From assembly GCF_001730235.1 (NCBI RefSeq), contig NZ_MIJF01000007.1, forward strand, positions 1 to 46,640: DNA of 46,640 nucleotides. The letters run 5' to 3'. Both the position numbers and the translations under genes were made by a program. This document shows positions 17,833 through 26,178 of this stretch, piece by piece; within the stretch, counting starts at the first letter, position 1; each line of letters begins with the position of its first letter. Under the pieces are notes generated by a model, which saw nothing but the letters and a program-made list of their open reading frames with translations, had not been told where the DNA came from and did no database searches. The DNA comes from Vulcanibacillus modesticaldus (GTDB lineage: Bacteria > Bacillota > Bacilli > Tepidibacillales > Tepidibacillaceae).

Positions 17833-18024
17833 CTAAAATTCATCCATTGGCATTATAATCATGGCTACAACATAGATTAAAATTGCCGGAACGACAGCAG
17901 TTAATGCTGCAAGTAATACAAATAACAGACGAACCACAGTTACATCCACTGAGAAATACTCCGCAATTCCTCCCAAAACACCGGCAATCATCTTTTGACT
18001 TTTAGATCTAAGTAATTTTTTCAT
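17833..18024 (-). CDS. yvlC: PspC-domain protein, YvlC-like
   Basis: Small protein of 63 residues made of a single PspC domain: KMIAGVLGGIAEYF followed by a membrane helix (about residues 33-58) ending in IIMPMDEF. PspC domains take part in responses to membrane damage in many bacteria; the exact role of YvlC is not settled. AAAGGATG precedes the ATG. Cotranscribed with the yvlD-like gene. Confidence 0.9.
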   Translation of the reverse strand: MKKLLRSKSQKMIAGVLGGIAEYFSVDVTVVRLLFVLLAALTAVVPAILIYVVAMIIMPMDEF

Positions 18025-18107
18025 CTACTTCACATCCTTTCCTAATCATAAAATACGTTATAATTCCGAATTAGATTCATATTATATAAATATTTATTAA
18101 ATCGTAT

Positions 18108-19364
18108 TCATATCATTTCTGATTGTTTAATATTTTCCGGTTTATCAATGTTTGTATCGTATATTTCGTTCACCTTTTTTAAGCTATACAAGAAAAATCC
18201 AATAATAAAAATACCTGTTACTAAAAATATCCTCTGAACCCCAAATTGTTTAGCCAACCATGCTGCAGGTAACATAGAGATAATTGCAGCTGAATTAACT
18301 GCAGCATCTATAAAGGAAAACACCCTTCCTCTCATTGACTCGATCACATGCTCTTGAAATATCGTACTTGCGACAACATTTAGTATCCCATTTCCAAGCC
18401 CGTTTATAACCATCAATGGAATAACAAGAATTAGTACATCAATATAAGAAATATTTATTAATGTTATTGCAAAGATTAAAGTAGCAAAGACGAGTAATTT
18501 TTCTTTGGGATATTTATTGGTAATCTTAGGAATCAATGCCATACCAATCAACATTCCTACCATATTTGCTCCTGCCAAATAGCCAATAAAAGAAGCGTCT
18601 TTATGAAGTATATCTTGTACATAAGCAAATAAGAGAACATTGATAGCTCCAGCAACGAGCATTATACTTGTAAAGAATATTAATAAGAAGCGCAAAAGTG
18701 GATCATTAATAATATACTTAGCTCCGGATTTGAGCTCTTTAAAGTATACCGAATCTTTATTGTCAAGCGATTTTAAGTCTTTGCTTTTGTGAGGAAAAGT
18801 AATCATTGAAATGAAAATGGCTGATATTAGAAAACTTGATGCATCGATAATAAAAGCACCTGTTGTACCGATAATAGACACTAAAACAGCTCCACCAATT
18901 AAACCTAATAAACTAACAATCATTTGTGTAGAACCGGATACGGAGTTTGCTACTAATAATTTATCCTTTTCTACCAACGTTGGTATACTCGCTGATTTTG
19001 CTGGGTAAAAGAAAACACTGATTGTACTTATTAAAAATGTTAATATGAAAATTATTGACATATCGGTTACTTCTAGGACAATAAATGTAAATGGAATAAA
19101 GAGGACTAAGACCATTCTCAGTAAATCTGCGATTACCATCGTCTTCTTTAATGACCACCTGTCTACTAATACACCTGCAAATGGACTAAAAAGCACCTTT
19201 GGTAAGGCGGTAACCATCATAACCGTCCCAGTTACAACGATATCACCATAAAAATCCTGAATAAGAACCATCATCGCTATAAAATGAAGTTGATCGCCCA
19301 ATATCGAAACTAACTGCCCAAACCAAAGTTTAACAAAATTTTTGTTATTCCAGATCCCGTTCAT
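18108..19364 (-). CDS. MFS transporter, macrolide-efflux (MefA) type
   Basis: Major facilitator superfamily protein of 418 residues with about twelve membrane segments. The start FVKLWFGQLVSILGDQL and the loop AGVLVDRWSLKKTMVIADLL (motif A) are typical of the MFS_3/MefA exporter group. Proposed substrates are drugs or toxic metabolites, but this group is broad. Loop and helix content look complete. It lies between the repeat locus at 19505-19731 and yvlC with no terminator visible after it, so reading through into yvlCD is possible. Confidence 0.88.
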   Translation of the reverse strand: MNGIWNNKNFVKLWFGQLVSILGDQLHFIAMMVLIQDFYGDIVVTGTVMMVTALPKVLFSPFAGVLVDRWSLKKTMVIADLLRMVLVLFIPFTFIVLEVTDMSIIFILTFLISTISVFFYPAKSASIPTLVEKDKLLVANSVSGSTQMIVSLLGLIGGAVLVSIIGTTGAFIIDASSFLISAIFISMITFPHKSKDLKSLDNKDSVYFKELKSGAKYIINDPLLRFLLIFFTSIMLVAGAINVLLFAYVQDILHKDASFIGYLAGANMVGMLIGMALIPKITNKYPKEKLLVFATLIFAITLINISYIDVLILVIPLMVINGLGNGILNVVASTIFQEHVIESMRGRVFSFIDAAVNSAAIISMLPAAWLAKQFGVQRIFLVTGIFIIGFFLYSLKKVNEIYDTNIDKPENIKQSEMI

Positions 19365-19504
19365 AGTATACCTCCATCATTATTTTAACTTAAAACCAAA
19401 ATAATAAAAAACGAGGTACTATGACAGAGTCTTAAGATGGTTTTGATCTCCAACTTTGGACGGAAAGAACAAGAATACAAACTTTAACCGAACTATACCT
19501 ATTA

Positions 19505-19567
19505 CAAATACTTATAACAAATATTTACACCAAATATTTATAACAAATATTTACACCAAATATTTAT
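19505..19567. repeat. Tandem repeat, 26-bp unit, about 2.4 copies
   Basis: The unit alternates TAACAAATATTTACACC and AAATATTTA. Matching TAACAA positions occur at 19515, 19541 and 19567, giving an exact 26-bp period. The third copy runs into the left arm of the inverted repeat. Confidence 0.85.
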
Positions 19568-19590
19568 AACAAAGAGTTGTATTTTGTAAC
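19568..19590. repeat. Left copy of a 23-bp imperfect direct repeat
   Basis: See the copy at 27309-27331; 20 of 23 bases agree. This copy contains the left arm of the 14-bp inverted repeat. Confidence 0.6.
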
Positions 19591-19644
19591 GTGCTCACCT
19601 TGTCCGTTTCACTTCCAAAAGTCGCACTTATACAAAATACAACT
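19575..19644. repeat. 14-bp inverted repeat around a 42-bp core
   Basis: AGTTGTATTTTGTA at 19575-19588 is the exact reverse complement of TACAAAATACAACT at 19631-19644. The enclosed 42 bp is less AT-rich than its surroundings and has no ORF. Confidence 0.85.
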
Positions 19645-19731
19645 TCTTAATAATACAACTTCTTAATAATACAACTTCTTAATAATACAACTTCTTAAAT
19701 AATACAACTTCTTAAATAATACAACTTCTTA
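19638..19731. repeat. Tandem repeat, 16/17-bp unit, 6 copies
   Basis: TACAACTTCTTA recurs at 19638, 19654, 19670, 19686, 19703 and 19720. The first four spacings are 16, 16, 16 and the last two 17 bp (one extra A). The unit is a copy of the right arm of the inverted repeat plus CTTAATAA-type filler. Confidence 0.92.
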
Positions 19732-19754
19732 ATTTTAGGAAACCATAAATAATA

Positions 19755-19795
19755 AATAGCTATCTAATAGAATTTATTTTCTATAGATAGCTATT
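19755..19795 (-). terminator. Hairpin after the GH65 gene, possible terminator
   Basis: An 11-bp inverted repeat AATAGCTATCT/AGATAGCTATT with a further inner stem ATAG/CTAT. It lies about 27 bases after the GH65-beta-PGM stop codon. On the minus strand only a broken T run follows, so its strength is unclear. Confidence 0.45.
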
Positions 19796-19821
19796 ATTCA
19801 AATACATTATTCTAAGTCGAT

Positions 19822-22800
19822 TTAGCTTTTATTATTTATTGAAAACCTCTGTTTTAATAACTCTAAAGTTAATTCATCAGTATCTTTTACGATCAAATCA
19901 GCTTCTTTCATTGAATCTGTTTTTCCTACTCCAATTGCCATCATCTTAGCAGCTTTTATAGCTAATATACCTGCTTCAGCATCTTCAATACCTATACAAT
20001 TTTGATAAGGTAGATTTAATTCTTCAGCAGCAGTCATAAAGATTTCGGGATCTGGCTTACCTTTTTTAATCTTCGCTGCATCAACTACATAGTCAAAATA
20101 CTCCTTGATCTGTAATTTATCAATTACTGTTTTTGCATTTTTACTAGCTGATGCTAAAGCAATTTTTATTCCATTCTCCTTAAGTTCCTTTAATAAAGGA
20201 AGGATACCAGGTAGAAGATTAGCAGGTGTGATTCCTTGAATCAACTCTAGATAATACTCATTCTTTTCCTTTGCTAACTCTAACTTTTCTTGTTCAGTTA
20301 ACTTCTTGTTACCTTGGTTTAATATTAGTTCAAGGGATTCAAGCCTACCAATACCCTTTAATTTTTCATTAAACTCACGATCAAAAGGAACCCCTATTTT
20401 ATCAGCGAGTTTTTTCCATGCCAAAAAGTGATATTCTGCAGTATCGGTAATAACTCCATCTAGATCAAATATAACAGCTTCTAATTTTGGAGTTAAGTTT
20501 ACTTTTACTTCTTTATCTAATTCCAAAGTAAGTGCTTGATTGAGATGATAAATTGTAATAGGTTCGCCCTCTAATAGTTTATATATCACTTCTTCTTTGG
20601 TTATATTTAACTCAATCAACCGTGCTTTAAAAGTTACTTTGAAGCGGTAGCCTTTCCATCCATCTGGTATGATCGGGTTAAACTTTAATTTCCCATCAAA
20701 ATCTCGTAAGCCAGCGAAACCATATACAATGGACATCCACGCTCCTGCCATTGCTGCAGAATGAATACCATCTTTTACATTACCATTATAATCATCTAAA
20801 TCCATGCGAGCAGTTTGAGCAAAATATTGATAAGCCTTTTCATCATAGCCAATTTCTGCTGCAATTATACTGTGTATACAAGGTGATAGTGAAGAATCAT
20901 GAGTAGTGATTGGCTCATAATACTCAAAGTTTCGTTTTTTCTCAGCTAGCGTAAAACTATCACCTTGTAAAAATAAAGCAAGAACTAAATCTGCTTGTTT
21001 TAACACTTGATAACGATAAATTACTAATGGATGATAATGTAAAAGTAACGGATAATTTTCTTCAGGTGTGTTTTTAAAATCCCAAACTGCCTTATCTAAG
21101 AAACTGTCATCCTGTGGATAAATCCCTAATTCTTCATCATAAGGGATATACATTAATTCAGCAGCTTTTTTCCATTCTCCTACTTCAATATCACTTAACC
21201 CGATTTTTTGTACTAGTGCTTCATATTCTTTTGGATATTTTTCTTTGATAAGATTAGCCATCTTATAAGCATATTCTAAATGACTCTTTGCCATTAAATT
21301 AGTATAAACATTATTGTTAACTATTGCAGTGTATTCGTCTGGTCCAGTTACATCATTAATGCAAAAACGATTACTTTTTCTTGGATTATAATTTCCTATA
21401 TCCACCCATAATCTTGCAGTTTCAAAGAGCATCTCTGCTCCTTTTTGCAAGAAAAATTGAATATCATCTGTAGCATCCATATACCTCTTTAATGCATAAA
21501 TAATATCCGCATTTATGTGGTATTGAGCGGTCCCGGCAGGATAATAGGCAGATGTTTCTGCACCATCAATTGTTCTCCACGCATAAAGAGCGCCTTTATG
21601 AGATAGCTCTTTTGCTCGCTCTCTGGCTTTATTTAAGGTATTGAATCGATATTCTAGTAACTTTTTACTTATTTCTGGGTTAGTGTAAAGGAAAAAGGGA
21701 AGGATATAAGTCTCCGTATCCCAAAAGTAGTGTCCCTCATATCCTTCTCCGGTTAAACCTTTAGCGCCAATATTCGTCTTACCATCTTTCCCCACAGATT
21801 GGAGAAGATGAAATTCATTAAAACGAATACTTTGCTGTAAAGCTAAATCGCCATCTATCTCGATATCGGTGCGATACCAGAACTGTTCTAAATATTGTTT
21901 TTGCTGTGCTAACAAGCTTTCAAAACCACTTATTTTAGCTTTCTCAACAGTTTGTTTTGCATTTTCAAGAAGTTTTTCTTCCGGATAATCCCTTGATGTA
22001 TGATAAGAAATATATTTAGATAATTGAATCTTTTTCCCTTGCTTAGCTTCAACTATATATTTAATAGCTACCCAATCTGCTTCTAGTTCTGATTGCATTT
22101 CATATGGATTATCAGTTTCTAGCTCGTTTTCCATTGAACATACTAAAGTAAATTGGGTATTTCTTGTTCTTTGTTTAATTGCACCAAAGGAACCGAATTG
22201 TCTTTTATCTTCGGTAATAAGTACTTGTCCGGATAAAACAGAACCAGTACGAGGATCACCTGCTGTAACCTGATTTTGAACTTTACCATTTAATGATGAT
22301 ATTATGGTTATTTTTCCATCAAAATTAAGTGGTAATACTTCATAGGAAATAGCTACCAAATGTTTGTCATTGAATGAAACCAACCTTCTTATATGAAGCT
22401 CAATCCGTTTACCTGTTGCTGATTCCCAGGTAACCCTTCTTATTAAAACTCCATTTTTCATATCCAAAATACGTTTATAAGAAAGTATCTTCCCTTTGAA
22501 CAAGTCAAATGGTTCATCATCAATATATAATTTAATAATTTTACCGTCGGTAACATTTAACATCGTTTGGCTATATTTTGCGTAACCATATGCTTCTTCA
22601 CCATAAATAATTGGTTCTGATTCATAAAAACCATTTAAATAGGTGCCATTTACCGAAGTTCCTTCTGGTCCAGAATAACCTTCTTCAAAATTACCTCTCA
22701 TTCCAATATAGCCATTTCCAATTGCAAAAATTGTTTCATCTTGGAGATTTGAATCTACATCAAAGGATTCTTCAACTATTTCCCATTCGCTATATGGATA

Positions 22801-22833
22801 TATTGATTTTTTTCTCATTTTTTCTATTTTCAT
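19822..22833 (-). CDS. GH65 disaccharide phosphorylase fused to beta-phosphoglucomutase
   Basis: Two-enzyme fusion of about 1,003 residues. Residues 1-770 form a GH65 inverting phosphorylase, which splits an alpha-linked glucose disaccharide with phosphate to give glucose and beta-glucose-1-phosphate. It has the GEGYEGHYFWDTETYILPFF block and the general acid Glu in VTGPDEYTAIVNNN (about residue 498). Residues 780-1003 are a complete HAD beta-phosphoglucomutase: FDLDGVITDTAEYHFLAW (about 787), KIALASASKN, KGKPDPEIF and IGIEDAEAGILAIKAA. This half turns beta-glucose-1-phosphate into glucose-6-phosphate. The substrate could be maltose, trehalose, kojibiose or nigerose; I cannot separate these by eye. 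I choose ATG 22833 after GTGGGGATAACA; a GTG four codons earlier is possible. Last gene of the sugar cassette. Confidence 0.92.
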   Translation of the reverse strand: MKIEKMRKKSIYPYSEWEIVEESFDVDSNLQDETIFAIGNGYIGMRGNFEEGYSGPEGTSVNGTYLNGFYESEPIIYGEEAYGYAKYSQTMLNVTDGKIIKLYIDDEPFDLFKGKILSYKRILDMKNGVLIRRVTWESATGKRIELHIRRLVSFNDKHLVAISYEVLPLNFDGKITIISSLNGKVQNQVTAGDPRTGSVLSGQVLITEDKRQFGSFGAIKQRTRNTQFTLVCSMENELETDNPYEMQSELEADWVAIKYIVEAKQGKKIQLSKYISYHTSRDYPEEKLLENAKQTVEKAKISGFESLLAQQKQYLEQFWYRTDIEIDGDLALQQSIRFNEFHLLQSVGKDGKTNIGAKGLTGEGYEGHYFWDTETYILPFFLYTNPEISKKLLEYRFNTLNKARERAKELSHKGALYAWRTIDGAETSAYYPAGTAQYHINADIIYALKRYMDATDDIQFFLQKGAEMLFETARLWVDIGNYNPRKSNRFCINDVTGPDEYTAIVNNNVYTNLMAKSHLEYAYKMANLIKEKYPKEYEALVQKIGLSDIEVGEWKKAAELMYIPYDEELGIYPQDDSFLDKAVWDFKNTPEENYPLLLHYHPLVIYRYQVLKQADLVLALFLQGDSFTLAEKKRNFEYYEPITTHDSSLSPCIHSIIAAEIGYDEKAYQYFAQTARMDLDDYNGNVKDGIHSAAMAGAWMSIVYGFAGLRDFDGKLKFNPIIPDGWKGYRFKVTFKARLIELNITKEEVIYKLLEGEPITIYHLNQALTLELDKEVKVNLTPKLEAVIFDLDGVITDTAEYHFLAWKKLADKIGVPFDREFNEKLKGIGRLESLELILNQGNKKLTEQEKLELAKEKNEYYLELIQGITPANLLPGILPLLKELKENGIKIALASASKNAKTVIDKLQIKEYFDYVVDAAKIKKGKPDPEIFMTAAEELNLPYQNCIGIEDAEAGILAIKAAKMMAIGVGKTDSMKEADLIVKDTDELTLELLKQRFSINNKS

Positions 22834-22889
22834 TGTTATCCCCACTTTTATATCTATGCCGTATCAATAATTAGCTAAATAAGGGTAGA

Positions 22890-24140
22890 TTACTTTTTAA
22901 GCTCTTCTAACTTTTTAGCAGCCTCATTTAATACAGTTTTTACGTCTTCGCCATTAATTACTGCCTTTTGGAAAGCATCTAAATAAATCTTTTCAGCATC
23001 GGACCAGTAAGGTTTATTACCACGAGGTTCAGCATAGTTTAGTGCATTTTTAATAGCTTCAAAATATGGTTTTTGATAACCTTTTACTAATCCATAAGCA
23101 TCAGAACGAACTGCTGGCCATGCCAACTCGCTTACCAATAGTTCTTGAACAGGTTTTGACATTAAATATTCCGCGAATTTGATCGCTTCTTCTACTTTCT
23201 TAGACCCTTTTGGAATACCAATTACTTCGCCACCTAAAGCATGTGATTCTTTAACTGGGCCACTCCAGCCACTATATGCTTTAATTTCTTCTTTGCCGTT
23301 TTTGTAAAATTGCGGAATATAGAATGGCCAGTTAGCTCCAAGATATACACTATCTTTTTCAAGATATTTATTCATTGTATCCCAGTTAGCAGTAGTACTT
23401 TGTTCACTTAAATAAGGATATAGTTCTTGCATAAATTCAAAAGCTTTTATACTTCCTTCATCATTTAACACATATGGATCTCCACCTGCTGCTTTAATAA
23501 AATCAAACATATGAAGGATATTGTCACCTTGAAGGTTCGCTTTAATTGCTACACGTCCTTGGCCAGTCTTTTCTTTTAACGCTTTAGCTACTTCAAGAAG
23601 TTCATCCCAAGTTTTTGGAACTTCTAAACCATATTCATTAAATTTAGCTTCATTATAAAAAGTAATTTCTACGTTAGGACGGTAAGGTAAGAATAATAGT
23701 TTACCATCAAATTCAGAAACTTCCATCATTCCAGGAATAACAGTTTCTGGAATTCGATCTTTATAAGCTGACAAATCTTCTACTAAATCACGAGTTACTA
23801 AACTGGATAGAGAGTTAACATCTTGAGCAAACATATCAATTGTTATATTTCCAGACTCCACTTGAGCCGTTAATGAATTAATTAAATCTTCCTGCTTTAG
23901 TTCAATTGCTTCAATCTTAATACCTGTCTCCTGTTCGAATGCTGGTAAAATCTCGTTTCGGAATAACTCCCACTCTGTTTCTCCCATTCCAAATGCAACT
24001 TTTAAAGTCTTAGTTTCTTTTGGTTGTTCTTCATTGTTTACTTGATTTTCATCATTTGTACTTGAACATCCTGTCAATGCAATCGTAGCAATAATCATGA
24101 TTGCAAAAAATACAGTGAAAAACTTGCGGAAAGATTTCAT
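22890..24140 (-). CDS. Sugar ABC transporter substrate-binding lipoprotein
   Basis: Extracellular binding protein of the CUT1 (family 1) type, 416 residues. The signal peptide ends in a lipobox ALTGC, so Cys25 would be lipidated by Lgt and anchor it to the membrane. The mature part shows the two-lobe SBP pattern: TLKVAFGMGETEWELFRNEI near the start, KTWDELLEVAKALKEKTG and GGEVIGIPKGSKKVEEAIKF (each typical of SBP_bac_1). It lies 27 bp after the second permease and 57 bp before the phosphorylase gene, so its cargo is probably the phosphorylase substrate or a longer oligomer of it. Confidence 0.93.
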   Translation of the reverse strand: MKSFRKFFTVFFAIMIIATIALTGCSSTNDENQVNNEEQPKETKTLKVAFGMGETEWELFRNEILPAFEQETGIKIEAIELKQEDLINSLTAQVESGNITIDMFAQDVNSLSSLVTRDLVEDLSAYKDRIPETVIPGMMEVSEFDGKLLFLPYRPNVEITFYNEAKFNEYGLEVPKTWDELLEVAKALKEKTGQGRVAIKANLQGDNILHMFDFIKAAGGDPYVLNDEGSIKAFEFMQELYPYLSEQSTTANWDTMNKYLEKDSVYLGANWPFYIPQFYKNGKEEIKAYSGWSGPVKESHALGGEVIGIPKGSKKVEEAIKFAEYLMSKPVQELLVSELAWPAVRSDAYGLVKGYQKPYFEAIKNALNYAEPRGNKPYWSDAEKIYLDAFQKAVINGEDVKTVLNEAAKKLEELKK

Positions 24141-24167
24141 TTCTCATTACCCCTTTTCGTATATTTT

Positions 24168-25229
24168 TTATTTAACAGCACCGGATAACATACCGGACTG
24201 TATATAACGTTGTAAAAAGAATGTAATTAAGATAACTGGAATCGTTAGTATAGTAGAATAAGCTGCTGCTGTAAAAAATGTTCCAGTTGTGATAACCTCA
24301 TAGGTTTTTATAGGCAATGTACTAGCGACAGTCGATAGATATCTAGCATAGATAAATTCATTCCACGAATTTAGCCAAACAAATATTGCCCCAACTGCAA
24401 TTCCCGGAGCAGCTATTGGAAATACAATTTTAGTAAGTGCAGAAATCCGATTAGCTCCATCAATCATTGCTGCTTTTTCAAGATCTCTAGGAATTACATC
24501 GAAGGTTCCTACAAGAATCCAAGCTAAAAAAGGTAGATTAGGAATTAAATGTGCTAATACCAATCCTAATGTTGTATCCGTTAATTGCCATGAAAGAAAT
24601 CTCGTGGCGATAGGTAATGCAATACCTACATCAGGAAACATTCGCGTGAATAACAACGCTAATATAACTGTGTACTTTATTTTTTTAGGGAATCGAGATA
24701 TCACATACGCAGCCGGTGAAGCTATTAAAATTGCAATAATCGTCGCCAATGTTGCCACAGTTAAACTTTTCCCAAGAGGAGCATACAAATCTCTAACTAT
24801 ATCTTTGCTAAAAAAAGTTTTTGTTGACTCACTTATTTCTCTTAACTTACTTAATTCTTCTAGGTCTAAGCTTATGCTTCTACCATCTTCTAGTTGAATC
24901 TTACGTAAAACACCATTGATTGTATATTGATCATCTGGAGTTAAATTCAATGTTGATCCGTCAACTCCACGAAGAGTATACCGATCAGACGAGATATGAT
25001 ATATTACCATACCGTTTTCAGTTTTTTTATCTGCCAGTAAGATATTTTTCCAATGCTCTAAAGTGGCATCATGAATAAGAAAAGTTGGATGATCAGTATT
25101 CACTTCCTTAGGTTCACTAATCGAGACCTTAACTAAAATATAAACTGGTGTAATCATCATAATTGAAAATACAATTAACAAAGCATAAATGATTAATCTG
25201 GTAAATTTTGTTGGACCCGTTATATGCAT
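24168..25229 (-). CDS. Sugar ABC transporter permease, MalG type, with enlarged loop
   Basis: Inner-membrane permease with six segments. The EAA loop that docks the ATPase is EKAAMIDGANRISALTKIVF. The protein is 353 residues, against about 280 for most MalG-type permeases. The surplus lies between membrane segments 1 (about 11-32) and 2 (about 154-174). That outside loop is about 120 residues and contains a beta-rich stretch (YHISSDRYTLRGVDGSTL, about 77-94, and later YTINGVLRKIQLEDGRSISL). In the E. coli maltose system a large outside loop belongs to MalF, not MalG. The gene begins 7 bp after the MalF-type permease gene. Confidence 0.92.
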   Translation of the reverse strand: MHITGPTKFTRLIIYALLIVFSIMMITPVYILVKVSISEPKEVNTDHPTFLIHDATLEHWKNILLADKKTENGMVIYHISSDRYTLRGVDGSTLNLTPDDQYTINGVLRKIQLEDGRSISLDLEELSKLREISESTKTFFSKDIVRDLYAPLGKSLTVATLATIIAILIASPAAYVISRFPKKIKYTVILALLFTRMFPDVGIALPIATRFLSWQLTDTTLGLVLAHLIPNLPFLAWILVGTFDVIPRDLEKAAMIDGANRISALTKIVFPIAAPGIAVGAIFVWLNSWNEFIYARYLSTVASTLPIKTYEVITTGTFFTAAAYSTILTIPVILITFFLQRYIQSGMLSGAVK

Positions 25230-25236
25230 CAGGTAA

Positions 25237-26082
25237 CTACTCCCTTTCTTTGCGCTCTACCAAAAACATATAAAAGATGATAAAAATAATTATAATTCCC
25301 AAAAGAATAGTTGCTGCTGCCCCTGATTGTCCATATTGATTACGGCGGAAAGTTTCATAGGCAAAAGTAGATAGAACTGGCGCATTTTTACCCGTCATAA
25401 CTAATGGTAATTCGAAAATTCTAAATGAATCGATAGCTCTTAAGATGACAGCCATCGTGATAGAAGGTTTTAATAATGGTAATGTAATATTCCAAAAAGT
25501 AAGCCATTTACTTGCGCCATCTACTGCTGCAGCTTCATATACGTCTTCAGAAATACTTTCTAACCCTGCTAGCAATAACAGTATCGTTAAAGGTAAAACC
25601 TTCCACATATCTGCAAAAATAATCACAAATAAAGTCTCTATACCTCCACCTAACCAAAACGGTTGAGTATCAATAATACCGAGGCGATAGAGTAATTCAT
25701 TAAAATATCCTGTTTGTCCAAATATAAACAATAATGTAGCTCCGGATACTAAAGTTGGAACACCCATAGGTATTAGCATAACAGTTCTAAAAAATCCTTG
25801 ACCTGCGAATTTTTGTTTCAATAATAATGCAATTATCAAGGCAATGATCAGCTGCAAAATAATTCCTACTAATGTAATGAAAATCGTGTTGAATAAAGCA
25901 CGTTCAAAATTTATATCCGCAAATAAAATTTGATAATTAATTAAAGATATTTTTCCAGTGCTTTGATCGATAAAACTTATACCTATAGTTTGTAATACTG
26001 GAATTAATGTAAAGTAAAAAATATAAAGAACTAATGGTATAAACATCGTTATCTCTAGCCAATACTTTCGGGCAAAGCTCAC
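25237..26082 (-). CDS. Sugar ABC transporter permease, MalF/UgpA type
   Basis: Six-segment permease of the CUT1 importer with the EAA loop EAAAVDGASKWLTFWNITLP. The first hydrophobic segment begins within the first 15 residues of the chosen form. I place the start at GTG 26082, seven bases after AAAGGGGG, giving about 281 residues; an upstream ATG at 26112 has no ribosome site and lies only 10 bp from the operator. First gene of the transport-phosphorylase operon, with an operator 40 bp upstream. Confidence 0.9.
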   Translation of the reverse strand: MSFARKYWLEITMFIPLVLYIFYFTLIPVLQTIGISFIDQSTGKISLINYQILFADINFERALFNTIFITLVGIILQLIIALIIALLLKQKFAGQGFFRTVMLIPMGVPTLVSGATLLFIFGQTGYFNELLYRLGIIDTQPFWLGGGIETLFVIIFADMWKVLPLTILLLLAGLESISEDVYEAAAVDGASKWLTFWNITLPLLKPSITMAVILRAIDSFRIFELPLVMTGKNAPVLSTFAYETFRRNQYGQSGAAATILLGIIIIFIIFYMFLVERKERE

Positions 26083-26121
26083 ACTATTTCCCCCTTTCCC
26101 ATAATTGTCCATATTATTTAC

Positions 26122-26135
26122 TGAAAACGTTTACA
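26122..26135 (-). promoter_or_regulatory. LacI-type operator before the permease operon
   Basis: TGAAAACGTTTACA is a near palindrome (one mismatch) almost identical to the perfect operator in front of the lacI gene. It also fits the CcpA cre consensus TGWAANCGNTNWCA, so either the LacI repressor or CcpA, or both, may bind. It lies between lacI and the first permease gene. Confidence 0.75.
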
Positions 26136-26178
26136 ATATGCCGAAAAAATATATATAAATCAGAGTTTCTCATCTAAT

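Larger units (their letters stand above)
19365..19821. other. Gene-free stretch holding two tandem-repeat arrays
   Basis: No plausible gene is seen on either strand. From left to right: the 5' region of the MFS gene; a 26-bp tandem array at about 19505-19567; a 14-bp inverted repeat pair (19575-19588 and 19631-19644) enclosing 42 bp of higher-complexity sequence; a 16/17-bp tandem array at 19638-19731; and a hairpin at 19755-19795 near the end of the GH65 gene. The repeats are AT-rich and the last array reuses the right arm of the inverted repeat. Confidence 0.75.

Noticed and set aside
19638-19731. Possible CRISPR array
   Set aside because: The 16/17-bp units are contiguous and have no unique spacers; no cas genes are in the window.
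19822-22833. Naming the GH65 enzyme kojibiose, maltose or trehalose phosphorylase
   Set aside because: The residues that separate these activities cannot be judged without an alignment, so only the family is given.
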